From SP5GCR1 sp965199685 (GTDB lineage Bacteria > Pseudomonadota > Gammaproteobacteria > Poriferisulfidales > Oxydemutatoraceae): DNA of 64,000 nucleotides. Shown here in pieces: positions 9,206 through 18,158 of this stretch. The notes below the pieces were generated by a model, which saw nothing but the letters and a program-made list of their open reading frames with translations, was not told the origin of the DNA and searched no databases. The translations under genes and the position numbers were made by a program. The DNA lies in NCBI GenBank assembly GCA_965199685.1, contig OZ241323.1, positions 2,666,001-2,730,000 of the forward strand, written 5' to 3'. Numbering within the stretch: position 1 is the stretch's first letter; every line of letters begins with the position of its first letter.

Positions 9206-10567
9206 ATGCAAGCAAACGATAACCACTACATACATAGCCAATGGGGTTCTCGCTTCGTTTTTATTATGGCAGTAACCGGCTCGGCAGTTGGTTTGGGCAA
9301 CATATGGCGTTTCCCTTATATCACTGGAGAATACGGTGGCGGTGCTTTCGTGTTGCTTTATATATTCTTTGTATTGGCGATGGGCTTGCCAGTGATGCTG
9401 AGCGAAGTCATGCTAGGCCGTTTAGGGAAAAACAACACCATAGATGCTTTTACAAGTTTTCGCTCGAAATACGGAACCAGCCCATTCTGGAAAATAATCG
9501 GTTTGATGGGGATTATAACAGGTGTCTTGATTCTATCTTTTTATAGCGTCATCGCCGGGTGGCTCGTGTTTTATATACTCAATTCAGCGCAGGGTGCTTT
9601 TGAAAATCAATCGGTCGAAGGCATTGCGGGTATTTTCGGCGAACTCATCGCAAATCCTAGTCGCATGATTTTATGGCACAGCTTATTTATGCTCATTACC
9701 GCAGTTGTATTTATGCGTAACATCAATGCCGGCATAGGGAAAGTAGTCTCTTATTTTATGCCGTTGTTGCTACTGTTGATAATCGCAATCATCATCTACA
9801 ATTCTTATAACGCTGAGATGGGAAAAGCCCTGCGCTTTTTATTTGAATTCAGATGGGAGGATATCAGTGCCGAGATGGTTATAGTTGCTTTAGGGCAGGC
9901 GTTTTTTTCATTGAGTATCGGCATGGGAGCAGTGATGATTTATGGCTCTTATCTACCGAACCGAGTACCGTTATTAAGCACAACTGCCACCATCGTTGTA
10001 GCCGATACTCTGGTTGCTATTCTTGCTGGTTTGATGATTTTTCCTATTTTGTTTTCCTTTAGCCTAGAGCCAGCAGCAGGGCCAGGCCTGATGTTCGAGA
10101 CTCTCCCTATTGCTTTCGCAAAAATGCCCGGGGGTAATTTAGTAAGCTTCATATTTTTCGTACTGCTTTTTATCGCTGCCTGGACCTCGGCTTTATCATT
10201 GCTGGAACCTGCCGTTGCGTGGTTGACAAAAAATACCCGTTGGACACGCGGCCAAGCTGCCGCAATCGTCGCCGGTTCGATTTGGTTGTTGGGCTTTGCG
10301 ACGGTCTTTTCTTTCAATATATGGCAAGAGGTCAAACTGGGAGGAATGACACCGTTTAATTTGCTGGAGAAATTTACCACCAATATTACGCTACCCTTGG
10401 GCGGGCTACTGATTATTTTGTTTGCCGGTTGGTTTTTACCCGCGGCGGCAAGCAAAGAACAATTTGGTCTAAGTTCCGAGTTGTATTATCGGGTCTGGCG
10501 ATGGAGTGTCCGCTATTTTTGTCCGATCTTGATATTGGCTATTATGATTGCTAATTGGATGAGTTAG
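9206..10567 (+). CDS. Sodium-dependent transporter, SNF (neurotransmitter:sodium symporter) family
   Basis: Inner-membrane Na+-coupled symporter of the LeuT/SNF type, probably for an amino acid or related amine; substrate cannot be read from sequence. Residues 25-38 are GSAVGLGNIWRFPY, the unwound first helix that binds sodium and substrate. The 453-residue length and about 11 hydrophobic segments fit the bacterial branch of the family, many of which have 11 rather than 12 helices. It is followed after 7 bases by ratA in the same direction, so the transporter, ratA and rnfH are probably co-transcribed. Confidence 0.9.
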   Translation: MQANDNHYIHSQWGSRFVFIMAVTGSAVGLGNIWRFPYITGEYGGGAFVLLYIFFVLAMGLPVMLSEVMLGRLGKNNTIDAFTSFRSKYGTSPFWKIIGLMGIITGVLILSFYSVIAGWLVFYILNSAQGAFENQSVEGIAGIFGELIANPSRMILWHSLFMLITAVVFMRNINAGIGKVVSYFMPLLLLLIIAIIIYNSYNAEMGKALRFLFEFRWEDISAEMVIVALGQAFFSLSIGMGAVMIYGSYLPNRVPLLSTTATIVVADTLVAILAGLMIFPILFSFSLEPAAGPGLMFETLPIAFAKMPGGNLVSFIFFVLLFIAAWTSALSLLEPAVAWLTKNTRWTRGQAAAIVAGSIWLLGFATVFSFNIWQEVKLGGMTPFNLLEKFTTNITLPLGGLLIILFAGWFLPAAASKEQFGLSSELYYRVWRWSVRYFCPILILAIMIANWMS

Positions 10568-10574
10568 GTGGTCA

Positions 10575-11018
10575 ATGAGTCGTATTGCACGCGAGGCCAT
10601 AGTACCGTATACCTGCCGCCAGATGTATGATTTAGTCACCGATGTGACCAGCTATCCCGAATTCATTTCATGGTGCAACCGAGTTGACTCAGAAGTCTTA
10701 GACCAAAATTCAGTTAAAGTGCGGTTGGGAATACTCTATAAGAAAACCGTAGATTTGTCTTTTACGACTATCAATACCAATACACCCGATCAATCCGTAG
10801 AAATGAAATTGGCGGATGGTCCTTTTAGCCGTTTGCGCGGCTGTTGGTATTTCAATTCTTTGGGAGAAGACGGTTGTAAAGTCATCTTTCAGTTGGATTA
10901 TGAATTTAGAAAATCCTTGAAGAACTTACTGGTCAAACGAGTTTTTAACGAAGTGTCGACATCTTTGTTGGATGCTTTTCGTGCGCGTGCAAGGCAAAAA
11001 TATGGAACCTCCGCCTGA
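10575..11018 (+). CDS. ratA: RatA / COQ10-like START-domain protein
   Basis: 147-residue single START-domain protein of the COQ10/RatA family. Family members bind a hydrophobic ligand such as ubiquinone and assist respiration; the E. coli homologue has also been reported as a toxin that blocks ribosome subunit joining, so the physiological role is debated. Visible marks: early YTCRQMYDLVTDVTSYPEF.SWC, the LADGPF segment, and a long C-terminal helix. Its 3' end overlaps rnfH by 17 bp, and the smpB-ratA-rnfH-bamE neighbourhood is the conserved gammaproteobacterial arrangement. Confidence 0.9.
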   Translation: MSRIAREAIVPYTCRQMYDLVTDVTSYPEFISWCNRVDSEVLDQNSVKVRLGILYKKTVDLSFTTINTNTPDQSVEMKLADGPFSRLRGCWYFNSLGEDGCKVIFQLDYEFRKSLKNLLVKRVFNEVSTSLLDAFRARARQKYGTSA

Positions 11019-11292
11019 AGGGCAAATAGAGATTGTTTATGCCTCGGCGCACAGCCAAAAGGTGGTACACATTGACTTCAAGCCGGCACTGCGAGTCATA
11101 GATGCAATTCATCAATCGGGTTTATTAGAGGACTTTCCGGAAATCAACACAGCACAACCTGCGGTCGGTATCTTCGGTCGCAAAGTGTCTTTAGACGCAT
11201 TGCTTAACGAAGGTGATCGCGTAGAGATTTATCGTCCCTTGGAGTGTTCTCCACAAGATGCCCGTCGCCGGCGCGCTTTCAAGGATGTCTAA
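11002..11292 (+). CDS. rnfH: RnfH family ubiquitin-fold protein
   Basis: 96-residue beta-grasp protein of the RnfH family (UPF0125), function not firmly known; named after proximity to rnf genes in some species. Marks: IEIVYA near the start, VHIDF, RVIDAI..SG, then VGIFG..V.LD..L.EGDRVEIYRPL and DARRRRA at the end. The ATG at 11002 overlaps the end of ratA, suggesting translational coupling; an upstream in-frame start would extend further into ratA without family support. The stop overlaps the stop of the convergent bamE gene by 3 bp. Confidence 0.9.
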   Translation: MEPPPEGQIEIVYASAHSQKVVHIDFKPALRVIDAIHQSGLLEDFPEINTAQPAVGIFGRKVSLDALLNEGDRVEIYRPLECSPQDARRRRAFKDV

Positions 11293-11699
11293 TTTCTGTC
11301 GGTTTCTCTGGATCTATTTTCAACAAGATTTCTTGTTTTCCGCAAACGTTCTATGCGGTTGCCGTCGAAAAACAATGTCAGACGATAAAGTTCTATCTCT
11401 TCGTTTGAGGCATTATTGTAATAAACATAATCCCAACGGTCGTCGTGAAAGACGGTCGGCAACACTGGTTCCCCCAGCAGATAGATCACCTGATTTTTAT
11501 TCATACCTGCTTTTATTTGCGCAACCTTTGATTGCTCCAACACATTGCCTTGTGTAATCTCGATTCTATAGAGTCTATAAGTGTCGGGGTTGAATAGCCG
11601 GGTAAAAAATCCGGTCGATTCCTCAGTCAATTCACTGCCACAAGAACACAGCAATATACTTAAAATTGCGATAATTAGCTTAAAATTTGGTTTGCCCAT
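11289..11699 (-). CDS. bamE: Outer-membrane assembly lipoprotein BamE (SmpA/OmlA)
   Basis: Small lipoprotein of the BAM complex, which inserts beta-barrel proteins into the outer membrane. Hydrophobic leader and a lipobox with the acylated cysteine most likely C20 (L-C-S-C). The mature part has the SmpA/OmlA fold: V.QIKAGMNKNQV.YLLG.PVLP..FHDDRWDYVYY, then a strand pair ending in LTLFFDGNRI. 136 residues, slightly longer than the E. coli protein. Divergent from fur, as in many gammaproteobacteria. Confidence 0.92.
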   Translation of the reverse strand: MGKPNFKLIIAILSILLCSCGSELTEESTGFFTRLFNPDTYRLYRIEITQGNVLEQSKVAQIKAGMNKNQVIYLLGEPVLPTVFHDDRWDYVYYNNASNEEIELYRLTLFFDGNRIERLRKTRNLVENRSRETDRN

Positions 11700-11704
11700 T
11701 GCAC

Positions 11705-11713
11705 AATGATAAT
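11705..11713. promoter_or_regulatory. Candidate Fur box between bamE and fur
   Basis: AATGATAAT matches nine consecutive bases in the core of the classical Fur operator, and lies 27 bases upstream of the fur ATG in the 41-bp divergent gap to bamE. A GTAAGGA ribosome-binding site follows at 11731-11737. Autoregulation of fur is common, so this is plausible, but the second half of the operator is poorly matched. Confidence 0.4.
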
Positions 11714-11740
11714 ATAAACAGCTTAAATTAGTAAGGAATT

Positions 11741-12175
11741 ATGAATCAACAAGATATAAAACGGGCAGGACTTAAGGTTACGGTGCCGCGCATCAAAATA
11801 CTGGAAATCATGGAAGGAGCAGACTCTCGCCATGTAACCGCCGAGCATATACATCGCAAGTTGACCCTAAAGGGAGAGAATGTCGGTTTGGCAACTATCT
11901 ACAATGTGCTTGCCCAATTTGAAGCCTCCGGACTGATACTACGTCGCTACCTACAAAAGGGACAAGCCTGTTATGAGATTAACCGAGGTGAACATCACGA
12001 CCACATGGTTTGTACCCAGTGCGGTAGAATAGTGGAATTCGTTGATCAAACCATAGAAAAACGCCAAGAATCTATTGCCAAAAAACACGGCTTTATACTC
12101 AGCGACCATTCCTTGGTGATGTATGTTGACTGCACTGCAAAGAAGTGTAAATATCTGAATAGAACCGCTGATTGA
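11741..12175 (+). CDS. fur: Ferric uptake regulator Fur
   Basis: Iron-responsive transcriptional repressor; Fe2+-bound dimer binds Fur boxes. 144 residues: winged helix (K.AGLKVT.PR..IL, then NVGLATIYNVL.QFE..GL), metal site HHDHM, and structural zinc cysteines C91 and C94 (CTQCG) plus DCTAKKC near the end. The coding end is odd: the last codons AGA ACC GCT GAT TGA are the start of the dispersed hairpin repeat (agaaccgccgattga type), so a repeat inserted at the 3' end supplies the C-terminal RTAD and the stop. Confidence 0.95.
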   Translation: MNQQDIKRAGLKVTVPRIKILEIMEGADSRHVTAEHIHRKLTLKGENVGLATIYNVLAQFEASGLILRRYLQKGQACYEINRGEHHDHMVCTQCGRIVEFVDQTIEKRQESIAKKHGFILSDHSLVMYVDCTAKKCKYLNRTAD

Positions 12176-12193
12176 ACCAGCGGGTTCAATCGG
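12166..12193. terminator. Hairpin overlapping the fur stop codon
   Basis: GCTGATTGAACC and GGTTCAATCGGC form a 12-bp stem with one G-T pair around a short loop, followed by ATTTTGATT. It is a member of the dispersed hairpin repeat and straddles the fur stop codon. The T-run is imperfect, so termination is possible rather than clear. Confidence 0.35.
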
Positions 12194-12391
12194 CATTTTG
12201 ATTGTCCGCCCTAACGCGTTGCGTCTGCAAAAACAATCCATTCATTTATTTCGTTTATGGAAACCAAAACCAAATGGCGCATAGCGGTTAGGTTTATGCA
12301 AGACGGTACTTTAGGGCGGATATGCAAATCCGCCCCTACCGTTATCATAAATTCAATGGCGCGCAGCGGTTAAGATCGTACAATGCCGCCG
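12176..12391. repeat. Repeat block between fur and recN
   Basis: Two inverted arms (CAAATGGCGCATAGCGGTTAGG and AATGGCGCGCAGCGGTTAAG types) flank a palindrome at 12314-12335 with ends GGGCGGAT and ATCCGCCC. This is a variant of the GGGAGGGC/GCCCTCCC palindrome found elsewhere in the window: both arms have changed together, keeping the pairing. No gene. Confidence 0.65.
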
Positions 12392-14068
12392 CTACTGGGT
12401 ATGCGCTTCGAGCATCTGTTTGGCATGCGCCAACGATTGCTCGCTGATTTTCGTACCTGCTATCATTCTTGCAAGTTCTTGCAACCTCGGCTGTTTGTCC
12501 AGTTTGCTCAGTGATACTGATGTGATGTTGTCTTTGGCATTTTTGTGCACATAGAAATGATGATCTGCTTGACTTGCGATTTGAGCTAGATGGGTAATGC
12601 AAAACACTTGCGCTTGGGCAGATAACTTCCTCAGTAGGCGACCGACAATTTCCGCAGTAGCACCGCCGACCCCACTATCAACCTCATCGAATATAAGCAC
12701 TGGCACCATGCGCTGATTAGAAAGGGCGACCTGCAGTGCCAAACTGATACGAGATCGCTCTCCACCTGATGCCGCTTTTGCTAGGCTCTGCAGTTTCTGT
12801 CCGGGATTGGCACACAGCATATATTCAATGCGTTCAGTACCGTTCGGGGTAGGGTAGGAGGTATCCAAGGCACTAAAGTTTATTTTGAATTGTGCTTGCG
12901 GCATGTTCAGTTGTTTTAGCAATTCCAACACTTCTTTTTCCAGTATTTCTGCAGACTGCTTTCGGGTGTGGCTCACTTTGCCAGCAATTTTTTTATAATC
13001 GTCTTCCAGTGCCGATTTTTTGCTTTGGAGTTGCTCTATACTTTGCTCGGGATCATCCAATGCCTTTAACTCGGCGCGTGTTTGTTCTAATTTTTCGGGT
13101 AATAGATTCGCACTTGTTTTATATTTGCGGGCAAGTTCGGTCAAGGTGGCAAGACGTTTTTCCAATGCTTCAAAATCGCCTTGTGCCGTATCTATACGGT
13201 CTAGATATTGTTCGATCTCATGTGTTGCGTTATTGCTATGTTCAAGGGCGTTGTCAATCAGTCCAACGATTTCTCGTAAATTAGGATCTATTTCGCCTAA
13301 AGATTGAAGTTCCCTATGTGCAACACTCAGTAGGCGTATCGCGTTTTGGTGAGATTCGTCATCTAAGGCATGGTGAGCCGTAGAGAGTGCTTGTTTGAGT
13401 TTTTCCTTTTGTGAAAGTACGCGATGCTCTTGTTCTATTTGTTCAAACTCACCTGGCTTAACCTCTGCCCGTTCTAATTCTTCACATTGTTGTAGTAGCC
13501 ATTGATGCCTAATTTCCATCTCTTGCGATTGTTGTTGTTTATCGTTCAATTGATCGGCAATCATTTTCCATCGCTTATAGATAGTTTGCATTTCCGCCAA
13601 CTGCGGTTCATGGTTGCTGTATAGGTCTAATAAAGCTAAATGGCGCGAACGATCCAATAGCTGTTGCTGATTGTTTTGACCAACCACATCTATCAATAGT
13701 GCTGTGAATTCTCTTAGCTGTTCCAGGGTTGAAAGTGCCCCGTTGATGAATGCTTGAGAACGACCATCGGTATTTATAACTCTTCTGATAATACAGTCGT
13801 TTCCCTCGCTTTCCATGCTTCGTTCTTCAAGCCATTGGGTTGCAGCCGGCTGTTCAGTGAGGTCCAAACCGATACTTACTGAGAGTTTGCTGGCACCGGG
13901 GCGTACCAGATGGCTTTGCGCACGCCTACCTAAAGCAAGTTCTAACGCATCTATGAGTATAGACTTTCCGGTGCCAGTTTCACCGGTCAGAACCGTCATA
14001 CCGCGTTCAAAATAAACTTCTATTCGTTCTACGATTAAGAAATTCTCTATCGTTAATGCACTTAGCAT
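12392..14068 (-). CDS. recN: DNA repair ATPase RecN
   Basis: SMC-like ATPase of double-strand-break repair that helps hold DNA ends and sister chromatids together. 558 residues: Walker A GETGTGKS at 29-36, coiled-coil arms in the middle (glutamate- and glutamine-rich heptads), signature SGGERSRISLALQ, Walker B VLIFDEVDSG, and CITHLAQIA. I prefer the ATG at 14068, four bases after the nadK stop, over a GTG 18 bases upstream, because homologues begin ML..L.I.N..I. Cotranscribed with nadK; this order is typical. Confidence 0.95.
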   Translation of the reverse strand: MLSALTIENFLIVERIEVYFERGMTVLTGETGTGKSILIDALELALGRRAQSHLVRPGASKLSVSIGLDLTEQPAATQWLEERSMESEGNDCIIRRVINTDGRSQAFINGALSTLEQLREFTALLIDVVGQNNQQQLLDRSRHLALLDLYSNHEPQLAEMQTIYKRWKMIADQLNDKQQQSQEMEIRHQWLLQQCEELERAEVKPGEFEQIEQEHRVLSQKEKLKQALSTAHHALDDESHQNAIRLLSVAHRELQSLGEIDPNLREIVGLIDNALEHSNNATHEIEQYLDRIDTAQGDFEALEKRLATLTELARKYKTSANLLPEKLEQTRAELKALDDPEQSIEQLQSKKSALEDDYKKIAGKVSHTRKQSAEILEKEVLELLKQLNMPQAQFKINFSALDTSYPTPNGTERIEYMLCANPGQKLQSLAKAASGGERSRISLALQVALSNQRMVPVLIFDEVDSGVGGATAEIVGRLLRKLSAQAQVFCITHLAQIASQADHHFYVHKNAKDNITSVSLSKLDKQPRLQELARMIAGTKISEQSLAHAKQMLEAHTQ

Positions 14069-14072
14069 CAAT

Positions 14073-14963
14073 CTAAGGTTTGGCACTCCACATGAGCTTA
14101 TTTCTCAACGTGGTGAAATAATCATGCTCCAGTGTTTGTATCAATTTTAGTTTATGAGGAAAGCGTCTGATAGCAATTTTATTGCCAGTTTCAAGATTGC
14201 GGGTTATTTGACCATCTATGGCCACGACCGCATCGCTGTGGTATCTTTCGGTTACCGAAACTTCTATAACTTTTCTTGAATCTATGACCAGTGGTCTTTG
14301 GCTTAGCGTGTGCGGACAGATAGGCACCAATAGTATTGCTTCCATAGTTGGCTCCAGCAACGGTCCGCCGCTTGCCAAAGCATAGGCGGTTGAACCTGTA
14401 GGTGTAGAAATAATAAGCCCGTCTCCGTGTATGGTGTTCAGATAAACTTCGTCTACTTGTGTGTCTAACTCAAGCATACGCACGGTGTTTTTGTTGCGCA
14501 TTGTAACATCGTTGCAAGCGATAAAGTTCTCAGTACCGCCCTCACTACCGTGTAACATTACTTCAAGCATAATTCTCTCTTCTATGCGATAGTCGCCTGC
14601 AAAGATAGCATCCAGTCGGTTGTGAAAATCATCCGGCGATATCTCTACGAGAAACCCCAAGCGTCCCAAGTTGATACCGACAATAGGAATATCGTGCTCG
14701 CTACATAGATGACTCGCTTGTAATAAAGTACCGTCGCCACCTATAGAAAAAGCAAGCTCGCACTGTTGTCTGAATTCCTCGCTGGATACAAACCTTATGC
14801 CTTCTTTATTGAGCGTGAGGGTTCTGTCTTCCTCTCGCACAACGATAGAATCAAAACGTTGCAACAGATAATCACTCAAACGGTTTGCCACTGCCTGCGT
14901 TTTGCTACGCTCGCTATATTTCAGAATCAAGCCGACGCATTTAATATCTTTGATGTTTTTCAT
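14073..14963 (-). CDS. nadK: NAD kinase
   Basis: Phosphorylates NAD+ to NADP+ using ATP or polyphosphate in the cytoplasm. 296 residues; GGDGT at 75-79 is the diphosphate-binding and catalytic motif, followed by GINLGRLGFL, the N(D)VT segment, and GDGLIISTPTGSTAYALASGGP. Start at the ATG 14963. Divergent from dapF across 150 bp of AT-rich sequence with a TATAAA at 15043-15048, which is the likely promoter region for both. Confidence 0.95.
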   Translation of the reverse strand: MKNIKDIKCVGLILKYSERSKTQAVANRLSDYLLQRFDSIVVREEDRTLTLNKEGIRFVSSEEFRQQCELAFSIGGDGTLLQASHLCSEHDIPIVGINLGRLGFLVEISPDDFHNRLDAIFAGDYRIEERIMLEVMLHGSEGGTENFIACNDVTMRNKNTVRMLELDTQVDEVYLNTIHGDGLIISTPTGSTAYALASGGPLLEPTMEAILLVPICPHTLSQRPLVIDSRKVIEVSVTERYHSDAVVAIDGQITRNLETGNKIAIRRFPHKLKLIQTLEHDYFTTLRNKLMWSAKP

Positions 14964-15113
14964 TCGTACCCTGGAATTAAGATGAAATAATGTTGCTTAT
15001 TATAAAGGTATTCAGTTTTTCAAGGCAGTATTATTAAAGTAGTATAAAATTGCTTTATTGATTTGTACACATCACAGTGAGAAGCCGATACCCGTATTAT
15101 TTATATAACGTAC

Positions 15114-15974
15114 ATGAACATCAAATTTACAAAAATGCACGGTTGCGGAAATGATTTTATGCTGATCAACGGCTGCGACTACTCGCCCCAGTTTGCCGTA
15201 GATGAAAAGTCCATTCGCCGATGGGCGGATCGTCGCACCGGCATTGGTTTTGACCAACTACTAATAATAGATAATCCTTCGCAGTCAGGTGTTGATTTTG
15301 ATTATCGCGTCTATAATGCCGACGGTAGCGAATCTGCTCAATGTGGTAACGGCGCGCGGTGTGTGGCTTGCTTTGTTAGCGACAAAGGATTGACTGATAA
15401 GAAAACGATACGGGTGCGCACGGTAGAACGCATCATAGAGATCACCGTCCAAGACGATAATAGCATCGCGGTTGATATGGGGGCGGCAGTGTTTGATCCC
15501 AAGCGTATTCCGTTTAATCCCACAGGGTTGCTTGCGGTTGGTGAACGGATAGAAAAGAAAATGTATACGGTTAAATCTGCTGCACTAGAAATTTGCTTCG
15601 GAGTTGTATCGTTCGGCAATCCTCATGCAGTCATTAAAGTTGACGATATAAACACAGTGCCAATCGCCGAGATAGGTGTAGCTTTACAAACACATAGCTG
15701 TTTCCCGGCCAGCGTCAATGTATCCTTTGTGGAAGCACGAGACGATGTTTTGCATGCACAGGTCTACGAACGCGGGGCAGGTGAAACTCCATCATGCGGA
15801 AGTGGTGCTTGTGCGGTTGCGGTGATTGCTCATGTCCAAGGGTGGATTCCCCAAACCCTTGATTCGGTACCGGTACAATTAGCCGGAGGGTTGTTGAACA
15901 TACGATTTGAGAAGGATAGAATTAAACTAGTCGGACCGGCAGAATCGGTTTTTGAAGGTCTTATTAAGATATAA
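15114..15974 (+). CDS. dapF: Diaminopimelate epimerase
   Basis: Interconverts LL- and meso-diaminopimelate for lysine and peptidoglycan synthesis; cofactor-independent, with two catalytic cysteines. C77 lies in QCGNGARC and C228 in PSCGSGA. 286 residues, near family length; begins MNIKFTKMHGCGNDF. It starts a probable operon with the DUF484 gene (3-base gap) and xerC (1-base overlap), the same order as in E. coli. Confidence 0.96.
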   Translation: MNIKFTKMHGCGNDFMLINGCDYSPQFAVDEKSIRRWADRRTGIGFDQLLIIDNPSQSGVDFDYRVYNADGSESAQCGNGARCVACFVSDKGLTDKKTIRVRTVERIIEITVQDDNSIAVDMGAAVFDPKRIPFNPTGLLAVGERIEKKMYTVKSAALEICFGVVSFGNPHAVIKVDDINTVPIAEIGVALQTHSCFPASVNVSFVEARDDVLHAQVYERGAGETPSCGSGACAVAVIAHVQGWIPQTLDSVPVQLAGGLLNIRFEKDRIKLVGPAESVFEGLIKI

Positions 15975-15977
15975 CTT

Positions 15978-16700
15978 ATGGTAGCAAAGAATAAAACTAC
16001 AAATATAGACGAACAACAGGTCATAGACTTTCTAACTCGGCATACTGATTTTTTCAACGAACACCCCGAGTTATTGCTCAAACTATCATTGCCTTACAAA
16101 GACGGCAAGGTGTTATCTCTGTCTCAAAAGCAAGCAGAGGTTTTGCGAATGGAAACCACCTCAATACGAAAAAAGTATGCCCAGTTAGAGCAGGAAATCA
16201 CCACACAAATAGACATCGTCAAGGAAAACGAGAGGCTTAGCATTTGTTTGCATCGTTTGTCGCTAAAATTACTGCATAAAAAAGACATTGAATCCATCGT
16301 CTCCGAGACGATAAAAACACTGAGAGCACAATTTCCGTCCAATCAGATTATTATCAGCCTATTGCCGCCATACTCCGAATCATCTAAAACAGCACGCACA
16401 CTCGATACAAACGACCCGATATTGAAGGCATTGCTTGCATCGGTATTTAAGATCAACAAACCGGATTGTGGTCCGTTCGGCAGTGCGGCTCAAAAAGCAT
16501 TGTTCGGAAACTTCGCGCAGCGTATACGCTCGTCTGTCGTTATGCCGCTGAGATTCTATAATCAAAAGCTGGGGCTTTTATTGTTCGGCAGTCCTCGCCC
16601 AAACGCTTATGTTCCCGGTCAAAGCACAATGCTATTGGTGCAGTACGGTGAGTTGATTGCAGCGGCTATCGCAGCCTGTGCAAAAACCCTAAAGGATTGA
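15978..16700 (+). CDS. DUF484 (GAF-like) protein
   Basis: 240 residues. Opens with V..FL..H.DFF..HPELL, a DUF484 hallmark, followed by a coiled-coil stretch (LRMETTSIRKKYAQLEQEI) and a GAF-like domain. Members occur between dapF and xerC throughout gammaproteobacteria (yigA in E. coli); biochemical function is not established. Stop overlaps the xerC start (TGATG). Confidence 0.85.
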   Translation: MVAKNKTTNIDEQQVIDFLTRHTDFFNEHPELLLKLSLPYKDGKVLSLSQKQAEVLRMETTSIRKKYAQLEQEITTQIDIVKENERLSICLHRLSLKLLHKKDIESIVSETIKTLRAQFPSNQIIISLLPPYSESSKTARTLDTNDPILKALLASVFKINKPDCGPFGSAAQKALFGNFAQRIRSSVVMPLRFYNQKLGLLLFGSPRPNAYVPGQSTMLLVQYGELIAAAIAACAKTLKD

Positions 16701-17626
16701 TGGATCCCATTCAAGCGTGCGAACAGTTTCTTAACGCATTAAAAGCCGAACGAAACTATTCAAATCATACTATCGGCAATTACCGTCGTGACATTCTGCG
16801 CCTCCTGAAGTACATCTCGGAAATCGGAGCAGACTGGGACAAACTAGGGCAGATACAGATATTAAACTATCTTTCGTCGCGCCATACTTCTGGTATCAAA
16901 GGTAGGACACTCGCTCGCGAGTTATCGTCGTTGCGGCACTTTTTTAGATATTGCATCGCACAAGGCTACAACTGCAGTTATCCGTTTGATGGGATTAAAG
17001 CACCTTTAGATCAAAAGAAACTGCCCAACACATTGAGTGTTGACCAAGTCTCGCAATTACTCAGCCGGGATCAAAGTGATTGCTCACCGTTGCTGGCTAG
17101 GGATATAGCGATTATGGAATTGATTTATTCATCGGGCTTGCGCTTATCCGAACTGGTTTCGGTAGATTTGGATAGCATTGATATGAGCAACCGAATGATC
17201 CGTGTGATGGGAAAAGGCAGCAAGGAAAGGGAGATACCAGTCGGCGGTCGCGCAATTAAAGCGATTGAAAGATGGCTGAAAATACGTCAGACGATAAGTT
17301 GTAGCGGCGAGAAGGCTTTGTTTTTGAGTCGCAACGGAAAACGTCTGAGTGCGCGCAATGTGCAGTTGCGCCTGAAGCAATATGCTCAGTCTAAAGGGAT
17401 GCAACAGCATTTGCACCCCCACAAACTTCGCCATTCTTTCGCAACGCATATTCTCGAATCGTCTGGTGATTTGCGCGCTGTACAAGAACTACTCGGACAC
17501 GCCGACATCGGCACGACACAAATATATACGCACTTAGATTTCCAACATCTAGCGAAAGTATACGACCAAGCGCACCCTCGAGCGCATAAACGGCGTGCTA
17601 AAGACAAAAAGAGCAAAGAATACTAA
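16700..17626 (+). CDS. xerC: Tyrosine recombinase XerC
   Basis: Resolves chromosome dimers at dif with XerD and FtsK. 308 residues. N-terminal SAM-like domain with ERNYS..T..NYRRD; catalytic set visible: R148 in GLRLSEL, K in GKGSKER, HKLRHSFATH (H, R), LGH, and the nucleophile Y276 in QIYTHLD. The ATG at 16700 overlaps the preceding stop; a TTG one codon earlier is also open. The dapF-DUF484-xerC context supports XerC over XerD or an integrase. Confidence 0.93.
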   Translation: MDPIQACEQFLNALKAERNYSNHTIGNYRRDILRLLKYISEIGADWDKLGQIQILNYLSSRHTSGIKGRTLARELSSLRHFFRYCIAQGYNCSYPFDGIKAPLDQKKLPNTLSVDQVSQLLSRDQSDCSPLLARDIAIMELIYSSGLRLSELVSVDLDSIDMSNRMIRVMGKGSKEREIPVGGRAIKAIERWLKIRQTISCSGEKALFLSRNGKRLSARNVQLRLKQYAQSKGMQQHLHPHKLRHSFATHILESSGDLRAVQELLGHADIGTTQIYTHLDFQHLAKVYDQAHPRAHKRRAKDKKSKEY

Positions 17627-17636
17627 CATCAGTTAT

Positions 17637-17721
17637 GGGACTGTTGAAAAAGTATCTGTATTAGTACATTCCCCTCCTTTGGAGGGGAATGTACTAATAC
17701 AGATACTTTTTCAATAGCTCC
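17637..17721. repeat. 85-bp near-perfect palindrome of MITE ends
   Basis: Two copies of the left half of the 150-bp element face each other. Arms 17644-17677 and 17681-17714 are perfectly complementary (34 bp) around a TTT loop, with imperfect pairing to 17637 and 17721. It lies between the convergent ends of xerC and the MNT gene and could fold into a very stable hairpin. Flanked on the right by CATGTTAGCCCTCCCC, the same target repeat used by the full MITE copies. Confidence 0.85.
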
Positions 17722-17816
17722 ATGTTAGCCCTCCCCTACAGTTGGTTACCATAAGTTTAATGGCGCAAGCGGTTGGCTTCGTTCAATGTCAGTACTTTTT
17801 CAACCGCCCTATATGT

Positions 17817-18158
17817 CTATTTAGGTTTATAACCGTCATGAGCTTCATTGACGGATACTCGTCTGCGTTCAAAAACGATATACTTTTCCTTGATGACTTT
17901 CTTAAAATCATCCGATATGTTTTGCCAATCTAAAACATCTACCTTAAAAGGGAGATCCGATTCTTCAAAATCAAATTTGAGCAAATTCATAACCTGCAAA
18001 GGTATTTTGCTTTGTGAAACGATAGCCAAGTCAAGATCAGAACTATTGTGTGCAGTCTGCTTCACGCGTGAACCGAACACCCAAACTGTTGCATCAGGAA
18101 CATGCTTTTCAAGAATATGCCGGACAATTTCTTCGTGGTGAGGACGCAGGTTAATCAT
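17817..18158 (-). CDS. MNT-type nucleotidyltransferase antitoxin
   Basis: 113-residue minimal nucleotidyltransferase. Catalytic pattern G29-S30 then D41 and D43 (GSR...SDLDLAI). In HEPN/MNT pairs of the HepT/MntA type, the MNT protein neutralises the HEPN toxin by adding AMP residues to it. The start codon overlaps the stop of the HEPN gene by 4 bp (ATGA), the usual arrangement. Assigned by family; activity inferred. Confidence 0.85.
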   Translation of the reverse strand: MINLRPHHEEIVRHILEKHVPDATVWVFGSRVKQTAHNSSDLDLAIVSQSKIPLQVMNLLKFDFEESDLPFKVDVLDWQNISDDFKKVIKEKYIVFERRRVSVNEAHDGYKPK

